Origin: an uncultured Gammaproteobacteria bacterium
GTDB taxonomy: Bacteria; Pseudomonadota; Gammaproteobacteria; UBA9214
DNA length: 9,279 nt
Reading direction: 5' to 3'
Assembly: GCA_905480305.1 (NCBI GenBank)
Contig: CAJQPV010000202.1
Coordinates: 1 to 9,279 of the forward strand
Shown: positions 1 through 5,373 of the stretch, piece by piece
Numbering within the stretch: the first letter of the stretch is position 1
Layout: each line of letters opens with the position of its first letter
The notes under the pieces: model-generated
Database searches by the model: none
What the model was told of the DNA's origin: nothing
Seen by the model: the letters and a program-made list of their open reading frames with translations, nothing else
Made by a program: the position numbers and the translations under genes

Positions 1-424
1 TTTTTTTGCATTTCTTGTTATCGAATCTGTTGTCGTTGTACTCGCCCCCCAGGACTCCCCGGGGCATACAGCGACTGTTTTTTTATTTAGTGGCTGAGCC
101 TCCTCCGAGGAATTTATTCAGCCGTTTTCTGGTTCAGATAAAAACGATAATGCAATAGAACATCTACGTGATGACTGTACGCCTAGTCCAGCCTAAAAAG
201 TAGCTAAATCGAAAACCCGGCAGTTCGGTATCAGAATCAACCGCATATGTCAGCTTGCCCACGCACTTATGGCATCAGCCGGTGTCTATTTTTTGTGCAG
301 AACCCAGTATATGCCGGAACAGGCAACTATATATGTAGTATGTAGCCCCGGCTTGATTCCCACTGCATAAACTGGCCCAAGAGAACCCGCACAGCCGAAC
401 AATACTTACTGAAACCAACACCTC
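1..424. other. Gene-free left flank
   Basis: No open frame here has a start codon, ribosome binding site and protein-like composition together. All three plus-strand frames are open for the first 90-155 bases, so none stands out as the tail of a gene entering from the left. A 36-codon stretch on the minus strand (167-274, stop at 164-166) reads like protein but has no convincing start. A nested inverted repeat, GGCTGA (92-97) with TCAGCC (118-123) around CCTC/GAGG, could form a weak hairpin, but it is not followed by a good T tract. The composition is AT-richer than the coding regions. Confidence 0.5.
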
Positions 425-502
425 GTCATCCCGGCGCAGGCCGGGAGCGAGTCGTTCCGAGCAGGGTTATTCTTCCTGGATCCCGGCCTGCGCCGGGATG
501 AC
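425..502. repeat. REP-pair (BIME-like) inverted repeat
   Basis: Positions 425-446 and 481-502 are perfect 22-bp reverse complements separated by 34 bases. Each arm is itself a hairpin: CCCGGC (430-435), loop GCAG, GCCGGG (440-445), preceded by GTCAT. This matches the architecture of REP sequences arranged head to head as a BIME: short GC-rich imperfect palindromes, usually multicopy and intergenic, often mobilised by RAYT-type transposases. It lies about 130 bp upstream of the 633 gene and could also act as a transcription-stopping or mRNA-stabilising structure. Copy number in the genome is not visible from one window. Confidence 0.75.
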
Positions 503-632
503 AATACGACTAAAGTTAACTGCCATTCCCCGCACACGCTGCATCATCACGCACCAACAACACAGAAAAGACTCACACTAATACAATAGCCGCCGCATAA
601 TGGTTTTCTGATTTTCCGGGGGACAGAAAGGC

Positions 633-953
633 ATGGATAAAAGAATCACAACAAGAGGCATCAGGGCCGGCAGCCTGTTCAAAATCCTGTTCATTGGACA
701 TGCCTTTTCTTTTGGATTGCTGGTTGTTCTTATGGGGGTGTTCAGTTTCTTCGGTTATGAAACTGTCATCTTGCAAGGTAACCCGGTATTCGGTGTGACC
801 GGCCTGGTGTCCGGCGTTTTCTCGGCAGCGATTTTCGCCCTGTTATTCTCCTTCTTTAACTGGCTTTTTATTCTCACCGGCAATTGGCTGTATACCCGCT
901 TCCGGCCTTACGACATCACCATAAACGCAGTCGATAACCTGGATGAAAAATAA
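633..953 (+). CDS. Small two-helix inner-membrane protein, unknown function
   Basis: This 106-residue protein has no family I can name with certainty. Residues 1-16 are basic (KR, TR, R), favouring a cytoplasmic N-terminus. A hydrophobic segment spans about 17-41 (ending LVVLMGVFSFFGY) and a second about 54-87 (VTGLVSGVFSAAIFALLFSFF onward), with a polar tail ending VDNLDEK. The likely topology is two transmembrane helices with both ends inside. The ATG is supported by purine-rich GGGGGA at 618-623, nine bases upstream, plus GAAAGG closer in. The stop lies 7 bp from the stop of the convergent gene at 961. Similar short proteins occur as hypotheticals in marine gammaproteobacteria, as far as I recall. 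Function unknown. Confidence 0.75.
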   Translation: MDKRITTRGIRAGSLFKILFIGHAFSFGLLVVLMGVFSFFGYETVILQGNPVFGVTGLVSGVFSAAIFALLFSFFNWLFILTGNWLYTRFRPYDITINAVDNLDEK

Positions 954-960
954 GACCCGC

Positions 961-1317
961 TCACTGCAAAGACAAACGGTAACTGCGTTGCGCACCGAAC
1001 AAACTGGCAGACGCTGTTCGACATTGGTAACTGCCGCGCTCCATGCGCGGGTCATCCTGCTGAGCAGCCATGTGACGCGCCCAGCTGCGACACTCCGCAA
1101 GACTACCCGGATCTGAAGTGATCTCATTGACCGAAGGACTGCGCTTGTCCGGGAGATAGACCAGATCAATTTCTTCCCAGGGCGCAGGACCAGCAGCGTA
1201 GAACAGGTTCGCAACATGGGTTAACGGCTCACCCAATACAAACCAGACCAGCAGGACTACAGCGACCAGCTGCAGCAAGGTGAAACGAATTGAAAAGTTT
1301 GCCGAAAACTGCGCCAC
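961..1317 (-). CDS. Small membrane-anchored hypothetical protein
   Basis: This 118-residue protein starts at GTG (1315-1317). An in-frame TAA at 1339-1341 rules out any start much further upstream, and no good Shine-Dalgarno is visible. Residues about 11-28 (TLLQLVAVVLLVWFVLGE) form one transmembrane helix or uncleaved signal anchor. The rest is soluble and probably periplasmic. It contains two cysteines, one in AECRSW and one in SYQCRT, which could form a disulfide. It sits 67 bases downstream of the tolC-family stop on the same strand, so it may be read from the same message. I do not recognise the family. The ORF could be real but with a different start. Confidence 0.6.
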   Translation of the reverse strand: MAQFSANFSIRFTLLQLVAVVLLVWFVLGEPLTHVANLFYAAGPAPWEEIDLVYLPDKRSPSVNEITSDPGSLAECRSWARHMAAQQDDPRMERGSYQCRTASASLFGAQRSYRLSLQ

Positions 1318-1384
1318 TACAGGAGGCCAAAGACACGGTTACGCATCCGGGATATCGAACCAGCCACAAACTGCACCCCAACCG

Positions 1385-2734
1385 CTACTGCAGCATGGCG
1401 TTTATGCTGTTGAGATCACCCTCTTCAACGATACCGGCGGCCTGCTTCAATCGCAGTGTATTCAGCAGATAGGCATAACGCGATCGGGCGTGGTCCCTTC
1501 TCGCCCGCAGCAGTTCACGCTGCGAATCGAGCACATCGACAATGGTGCGCGTACCCACTTCATAGCCCGCCTCGGACGCACCCAGTGCCTTCTCGCTTGA
1601 CATGATCGCCTGATGCAAGGCTTTTACCTTGCTGATCTCGACAACAACCCCGCTGTAACTGTCGCGTACCTGATTCTCAACATCGCGATGTGACTCCAGC
1701 TGGTCTTCCCTGGTCTGTGCGTACTGGTAACTCGCCTGCCGTGTGCGCGATGAAATCAGGCCGCCCTGATAAAGCGGTATGTTCAGCTGCAGGCCAATCG
1801 CAGCGTCATTACGCTCAATAGGGATCCCCAGGCCACCGAAGTCATTATCGCGGTATTGGTATTCAGCGATCAGGTCCAGAGACGGGTAATGGCCGGAACG
1901 TTGTACCTCGATTTCTTTCCTGGCCGCACCGCTCGCCGCCGTTGCTGCCAGCAGTGAGGGATTCTGCTCCAGCGCCACTTCAAGCCATTTTTCCGGGCTC
2001 GGCGGATCAGGCATTATCAGCGGTATTTCAGGCTGCAGCACCTTGACGTTCAGCGGCATAGCGCCGGTCAATTTGCGCACTGCCTCACGGGCATCTTCCA
2101 GCAATTTCTCTGCGTTGAGCTGTTCACTCACCGCCAGGTCGTGACGGGCCTGCGCCTCGTATACGTCAGTCTCTGCGGCCAAACCGACCTCATAACGCTG
2201 TGTTGCCTCTTCCAGGGTTACAGCTATGGCCTCCTTGTCTGCAATGACAAACTCCAGATTGTCCATGGCCGCCAGCACCTGGAAATAATTCGTCGTCGCA
2301 CGCAGAATCAGGTCCTGTTGTGCAACGGCATAGGTCGCCTCCGCCTGCGCTGCCTGAAGATCGGCCCGCTTCAGCTGTACAAAACGTTCACGCTGGTAAA
2401 CAGCCTGACGCAGTTCAACCGAATAGGTCTCGTTGGTGGCATAACTGGTATTTTCGTTACTGCTACGCGGGTCAAAACGATCGCGGGAAACATCGGCATT
2501 AACATCGATGGTAGGCAGCAATACCGCCTTGCTCTGGGGAATGACCTCCAGTGCCGCGTCACGCTGTGCCGCGGCCGCACTGATAACGGGGTCCGAGGCA
2601 AGCGCCAAACCATAGACAGACGACAGGTCGTCAGCCCGTGCAGTACTAATCAATGCCTGCATTACCAGCCCGCATATAACAAATGCAGCCCTGATAGAGT
2701 GCGTGGTGAGCCGGCTATTATTTATTTCAGTCAT
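1385..2734 (-). CDS. TolC-family outer membrane channel protein
   Basis: This 449-residue protein, normal length for the family, is a trimeric outer-membrane channel and periplasmic tunnel that works with an inner-membrane pump plus adaptor (type I secretion or RND/ABC efflux). A signal peptide covers about residues 1-34 (hydrophobic AAFVICGLVMQALIS, cleavage after TARA). The mature part shows the TolC internal duplication: YEVGLAAETDVYEAQ at 181-195 and YEVGTRTIVDVLDSQ at 391-405, each followed by long coiled helices. The C-terminal YLLNTLRLKQAAG (422-434) is typical of TolC proper. PTIDVNADVS (74-83) and IGLQLNIPLYQGG (313-325) are outer-membrane strands. The start is ATG at 2734, with AGGGAA ten bases upstream and GAG nearer. 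No pump or adaptor gene lies in this window, so the partner is encoded elsewhere and the substrate is unknown. The symbol tolC is plausible but orthology is not proved. Confidence 0.93.
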   Translation of the reverse strand: MTEINNSRLTTHSIRAAFVICGLVMQALISTARADDLSSVYGLALASDPVISAAAAQRDAALEVIPQSKAVLLPTIDVNADVSRDRFDPRSSNENTSYATNETYSVELRQAVYQRERFVQLKRADLQAAQAEATYAVAQQDLILRATTNYFQVLAAMDNLEFVIADKEAIAVTLEEATQRYEVGLAAETDVYEAQARHDLAVSEQLNAEKLLEDAREAVRKLTGAMPLNVKVLQPEIPLIMPDPPSPEKWLEVALEQNPSLLAATAASGAARKEIEVQRSGHYPSLDLIAEYQYRDNDFGGLGIPIERNDAAIGLQLNIPLYQGGLISSRTRQASYQYAQTREDQLESHRDVENQVRDSYSGVVVEISKVKALHQAIMSSEKALGASEAGYEVGTRTIVDVLDSQRELLRARRDHARSRYAYLLNTLRLKQAAGIVEEGDLNSINAMLQ

Positions 2735-2971
2735 ATCTCAAGTATTCCCTGTTGATATCTTTATGCATCACCCTGCTCCGGCAGCCATGGCATAAGGCCC
2801 GGCCGGAACCTATGTATTACCTCTAACGTGAGAGCAGCTCAGGGGACAACGGAATCAGCGTACAGAACAATCACTCTGGATCAGCCATTATTGTTTTTAT
2901 CACGGCTACATCGTACTCCCGTCACAATCTGCAAGATTACGTGGTCAGCCCTGCACAGGCAAGTCAGTACG

Positions 2972-3202
2972 TCAGTCCGATTGAGACTGCTGACGGCCAA
3001 TCGGCAACAACTTCAGAACCAGAATAAGCAGTGGTGTCCCGTGCAGGCACAGGTCAAAAATATCCACCGGCCTGACCAGCGTGCCATCAACCAGCATTTT
3101 AAGTTTTTCCCAAAGATGCGGCTCCGGTGAAAACGGTGCCAGCGCAAGAAAGATTGCCAGTGGTGTAATAACAATATAGGGAATTTTGTCGAGCCATTTC
3201 AT
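2972..3202 (-). CDS. 76-residue membrane protein of the type often annotated 'RND transporter'
   Basis: The start chosen is ATG at 3202, supported by AGAGGT (3211-3216, minus strand) eight bases upstream. A longer reading from 3256 would place the ribosome site inside the gene. The protein begins MKWLDKIPYIV and has one helix at about 8-24 (YIVITPLAIFLALAPF), then a conserved-looking block of the form PEPHLWEKLKML-DGTLVRPVDIFD, then a second hydrophobic stretch at about 50-68 (LHGTPLLILVLKLLPIG). From memory, short proteins with this block occur in many gammaproteobacteria and carry the label 'RND transporter', although 76 residues is far too short for a pump. It lies upstream of the tolC-family gene on the same strand with a 237-bp gap, so a shared role in envelope transport is possible but unproved. 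Confidence 0.8.
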   Translation of the reverse strand: MKWLDKIPYIVITPLAIFLALAPFSPEPHLWEKLKMLVDGTLVRPVDIFDLCLHGTPLLILVLKLLPIGRQQSQSD

Positions 3203-3218
3203 TACGGTTGACCTCTGT
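3203..3218 (-). promoter_or_regulatory. Ribosome binding site that fixes the 3202 start
   Basis: On the minus strand AGAGGT (3211-3216) precedes the ATG at 3200-3202 by eight bases, a good Shine-Dalgarno at good spacing. It decides in favour of the 76-residue reading over the longer one starting at 3256. Confidence 0.7.
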
Positions 3219-3290
3219 TCAGCGCTGCACATTTTAACGGCCAGTACCCGAAACATACAGCAACCGGATTGTGACGTCCCTTCCCCACTT

Positions 3291-3481
3291 ATCCACAGGG
3301 TTTTCAGGAATGCTACATAGCACAGACTGCGATCGGCAAGGCTCGCGGCGCTGACTGTTCGGAAACAGAATGGCAGCTGAAATTACTGCGCACATCTTAT
3401 GATGAACACCCGGATATGGCACACTACGCCGCTCTACCACCGGACCGGGCCAGCGACATCCAGGTCAGCTGCTCTTCATAA
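3291..3481 (+). pseudogene. selO: Relic of selO (ydiU) protein AMPylase, C-terminal tail only
   Basis: Frame 3308-3481 encodes 57 residues ending ...IQVSCSS and then TAA. The reading YIAQTAIGKARG, then a Leu-rich helix (WQLKLLRTSYDEHPDMAHYA), AALPPDRASDIQVSCSS fits the end of SelO/YdiU proteins, which typically read N-Y-L-A-Q-x-A-I ... RPYDE-P-x-x-x-YAA-PPxWA--xVSCSS. There is no ATG, GTG or TTG before the AQT-AIG block; the first in-frame ATG is deep inside. The frame is closed by TGA at 3272-3274. Directly upstream, 3291-3311 in another frame reads IHRVFRN, resembling the preceding PK-YVLRN block, so a frameshift at about 3312-3313 is likely. The kinase-like domain (over 400 residues) is absent. 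Intact SelO transfers AMP from ATP to protein hydroxyls. This copy cannot. Its stop is 17 nt before the glutaredoxin ATG. Confidence 0.82.
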
Positions 3482-3498
3482 TCATTGGTAATTGTTAC

Positions 3499-3885
3499 AT
3501 GCGATTGTTTTTTAAATATTTTTTCAAGACCGCGCAGTATATTATCGGCCCGATCATGCTGCTCTGGGACACGCTCACCTCACCCCGCGGCGTTGTCCGT
3601 GACCCGGCAGTACAGCAGCAGATCGACGCCAGCACTGCCAAGCTGGTGCTGTATGAATTCAGGATGTGTCCCTTTTGCATCAAGGCCAGGCGCGCCATCA
3701 AGCGCCTGTCACTCAACATAGAAACCCGCGATGCCATGCGCCAGGAAACCAGCCGCCAGGAACTGCTGGCCGGCGGCGGCACTGTAAAGGTTCCCTGCCT
3801 CAAAATTACCGACGATGCCGGCAACACCAGCTGGATGTATGAGTCCGCCGACATCATTGCCTATTTGCAGGGGCGCTTTGCGTAA
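3499..3885 (+). CDS. Glutaredoxin-family protein with hydrophobic N-terminal segment
   Basis: This 128-residue thioredoxin-fold protein probably performs glutathione-linked thiol-disulfide exchange. The active site CPFC is at residues 57-60 (FRMCPFCIKARRAIKRL). The cis-proline motif VPC is at 98-100, and YESADIIAYL (114-123) is the usual glutaredoxin/GST C-terminal helix that helps bind glutathione. An N-terminal extension of about 45 residues precedes the fold: MRLFFKYFFKTAQYIIGPIMLLWDTLTSP. It is hydrophobic with basic residues, so membrane association with the active domain in the cytoplasm is likely. I recall close homologues with the same extension in gammaproteobacteria, which supports this ATG although its Shine-Dalgarno is poor. 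It follows the selO relic by 17 nt, suggesting a former two-gene operon. yaeQ follows 56 bp later. Confidence 0.9.
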   Translation: MRLFFKYFFKTAQYIIGPIMLLWDTLTSPRGVVRDPAVQQQIDASTAKLVLYEFRMCPFCIKARRAIKRLSLNIETRDAMRQETSRQELLAGGGTVKVPCLKITDDAGNTSWMYESADIIAYLQGRFA

Positions 3886-3941
3886 TTGCTGCTGACGGCT
3901 ACGCTGCGCTTTACCCCTCCTGCCAGTACAAAACTATTCCC

Positions 3942-4478
3942 ATGGCGACCAAGGCAACGATCTTCAAGGCCGATCTGCAGATCGTTGACATGGATCGCAA
4001 CTACTACCAGGAGCATGCGCTCACCCTCGCGCGCCACCCGTCGGAAACCGACGAGCGCATGATGCTGCGGCTGCTGGCCTTTGCACACAACGCCAGCGAC
4101 ACACTGGCGTTCACACGCGGGCTCTCCAGCAGCGATGAACCGGATCTCTGGCAAAAGGACCTGACCGGCGCTATCGAGCGCTGGATTGAGCTGGGCCAAC
4201 CGGATGAAAAACGCCTCCGCAAGGCCTGCGGACGGTCACAACAGGTACTGGTCTATTGCTACAGTGGCAACAGCGCCGGCATCTGGTGGCAACAGAACAG
4301 CGCTGCGCTGGTGAACATCAAAAACCTGGCCGTCCTGAATATTCCGGCAGAAAAAAGCAAGGCGCTGGCACAACTGGCACAGCGCAATATGCAACTGCAG
4401 GCAACCATCCAGGATGGCGACATGTGGATAGCTGACAGCGAATCAAACGTGGAAGTCACACCCGGGATCTGGCAGTAA
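3942..4478 (+). CDS. yaeQ: YaeQ family protein
   Basis: This 178-residue protein is close to the 181 residues of E. coli YaeQ and aligns along its whole length: ATIFKADLQIVDMDRNYY at the start, LARHPSETDERMMLRLLAFA (29-48), FTRGL (57-61), DEPDLW (65-70), WIELGQPDEKRLRKAC (81-96), IWWQQN (114-119) and LQATIQDGDMWI (152-163). YaeQ has a PD-(D/E)XK nuclease-like fold; acidic residues in DEPDLW and WIELG are candidates for the remnant or active metal site. Its biochemical role is not established, although overexpressed YaeQ homologues have been linked to suppression of rfaH loss. The start at 3942 matches the family N-terminus; no clear Shine-Dalgarno is present. It probably shares a message with the glutaredoxin gene. 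The 3' side is occupied by the MITE-like element. Confidence 0.95.
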   Translation: MATKATIFKADLQIVDMDRNYYQEHALTLARHPSETDERMMLRLLAFAHNASDTLAFTRGLSSSDEPDLWQKDLTGAIERWIELGQPDEKRLRKACGRSQQVLVYCYSGNSAGIWWQQNSAALVNIKNLAVLNIPAEKSKALAQLAQRNMQLQATIQDGDMWIADSESNVEVTPGIWQ

Positions 4479-4500
4479 CTACGAATATAAAGGGCATGAT

Positions 4501-4789
4501 CCACTGCTGTCCCACTTACCCCCTCTCCCTCCGGGACGCCGACATGGATTTCGGTGGTAGAGCTATGCATGGAGCAGTTGCCGAGAGGGTTGGGGCGACG
4601 GGATAAAATAAAAGCTACAGCCTGTATTTATACCCCCTCTCCCTGGCCCTCTCCCGCAGGGAGAGGGAATAATCTGTTTGTAATGTTGTAGCTGGCATTC
4701 ATATCCATACATAGTTCAACATCATAAAACCACTGAAACAGTGGCATACAACGTACATTCTTATTTATGTAAGTGGGACAGCAGTGGCT
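4501..4789. mobile_element. MITE-like non-coding element with 19-bp terminal inverted repeats
   Basis: CCACTGCTGTCCCACTTAC at 4501-4519 is the exact reverse complement of 4769-4787. ATGATCC occurs directly repeated at 4496-4502 and 4790-4796, abutting or slightly overlapping the ends, and is a candidate target-site duplication of 5-7 bp. The interior of about 250 bp has no plausible gene. It holds a hairpin CCCTCTCCC/GGGAGAGGG (4647-4655 / 4659-4667), a related pyrimidine tract at 4520-4530 that could pair with GAGAGGG near 4583-4589, and CCACTG-AAA-CAGTGG (4730-4744), which echoes the terminal sequence. Small size, no transposase and terminal repeats fit a MITE mobilised in trans. The parent transposon family is not assigned. 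It sits between the convergent yaeQ and the 4871 gene, where insertion does no coding damage. Confidence 0.65.
4647..4667. repeat. GC-rich palindromic hairpin inside the MITE-like element
   Basis: CCCTCTCCC (4647-4655), loop GCA, GGGAGAGGG (4659-4667) is a perfect 9-bp stem. Hairpins of this CCCTCTCCC-GGGAGAGGG type are common intergenic repeats in proteobacteria. No T tract follows, so a classical terminator is not indicated. Confidence 0.6.
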
Positions 4790-4870
4790 ATGATCCTCTT
4801 GCTTGCCACGGGTTCATCCCCGATACAACTTCGGCCTGTATTCGACGCTAACTATATCTGCAACAGACCC

Positions 4871-5245
4871 TCAGGATTCGAACTCAAACATTTTGTTGTA
4901 TTCACTGGCATCGAAAAAAACTTCAATGGCAACTATTTTTCCATTCGCCACAGCGGTCAACTGCACTACAGGCACCTCCTTAAGGGTCTCCATGGTGGTT
5001 CTGAACCTGAGAATAGTGCAGACATCATCGCCGTCAACAAAGGTTCTGACACGCTCGATCTTCTCAAGAATAGGACCCACCCTGGAAATAATAAGGATGT
5101 AATCATCCGCATTGTCGGCTTTGGACACCGGACTGCGATAGGAAAACCCGGTATCAGACAGAAACGTACGCAGCCGTTCAAAATCCCTGCCTTCCAGGGC
5201 ATCCAGATAGGCACTAACAATCTTCTCGGCCGCAGACTCGCTCAT
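4871..5245 (-). CDS. SnoaL-like / NTF2-fold protein
   Basis: This 124-residue protein has the size and pattern of the NTF2-like SnoaL superfamily. It opens with a helix of the form AAEKIVSAYLDALEGRDFERL, followed by FLSDTGFSYRSPVSKADN (29-46), a helix DDYILIISRVGPILEKI (47-63), then alternating strands: VRTFVDGDDVCTILRFRTT (66-84), VPVVQLTAVANGKIVAIEVFFD (91-112). Family members are small cone-shaped barrels used as isomerases, hydrolases or ligand pockets, so the fold does not fix the reaction here. No signal peptide is seen, so it is probably cytoplasmic. The ATG at 5245 has GGGA a few bases upstream. It is divergent from rapA across 128 bp, which must hold both promoters. Confidence 0.8.
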   Translation of the reverse strand: MSESAAEKIVSAYLDALEGRDFERLRTFLSDTGFSYRSPVSKADNADDYILIISRVGPILEKIERVRTFVDGDDVCTILRFRTTMETLKEVPVVQLTAVANGKIVAIEVFFDASEYNKMFEFES

Positions 5246-5373
5246 ATATCCCAGTTTAGCGCTATATCATCGATTTCACGATAACCGCATGGCATCCAGC
5301 CATAATCACCACAGGATTTTTCTGTCCGGATACTCTAAAATATCGCTCCTTTTCGTCACAGCTGGATAATCGC

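Noticed and set aside
2..97. Plus-strand open frame at the left edge, reading as a short hydrophobic stretch
   Set aside because: All three plus frames are open here, so it cannot be distinguished from chance without sequence further left.
559..587. Possible promoter (AACACA / TACAAT, 17-bp spacing) before the 633 gene
   Set aside because: The -10 is fair but the -35 matches only three of six positions; not strong enough to call.
2141..2755. 204-codon plus-strand open frame antisense to the TolC-family gene
   Set aside because: It lies wholly opposite a clear full-length TolC-family reading and has no family resemblance; it is a shadow of that gene's codon bias.
2828..3130. 100-codon plus-strand open frame
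   Set aside because: Half of it is antisense to the 76-residue membrane protein gene, and its composition is unlike a real protein.
3234..3440. 68-codon minus-strand open frame
   Set aside because: It is antisense to the selO relic, and the plus-strand reading matches a known family.
3420..3475. tRNA-like GGTGGTAGAGC on the minus strand
   Set aside because: No acceptor stem, anticodon arm or T-arm consensus could be built; the bases are part of the selO relic codons.
4784..5284. 166-codon plus-strand open frame opposite the SnoaL-like gene
   Set aside because: The minus-strand gene has a coherent fold pattern and a ribosome site; the plus-strand reading looks random and starts in the end of the MITE-like element.
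5289..5341. Small palindrome ATGGC-ATCCA-GCCAT and TAAAAT between the divergent 5245 and 5374 starts
   Set aside because: A 5-bp stem and a lone -10-like hexamer are expected by chance in 128 bp; promoters must be here but I cannot place them.
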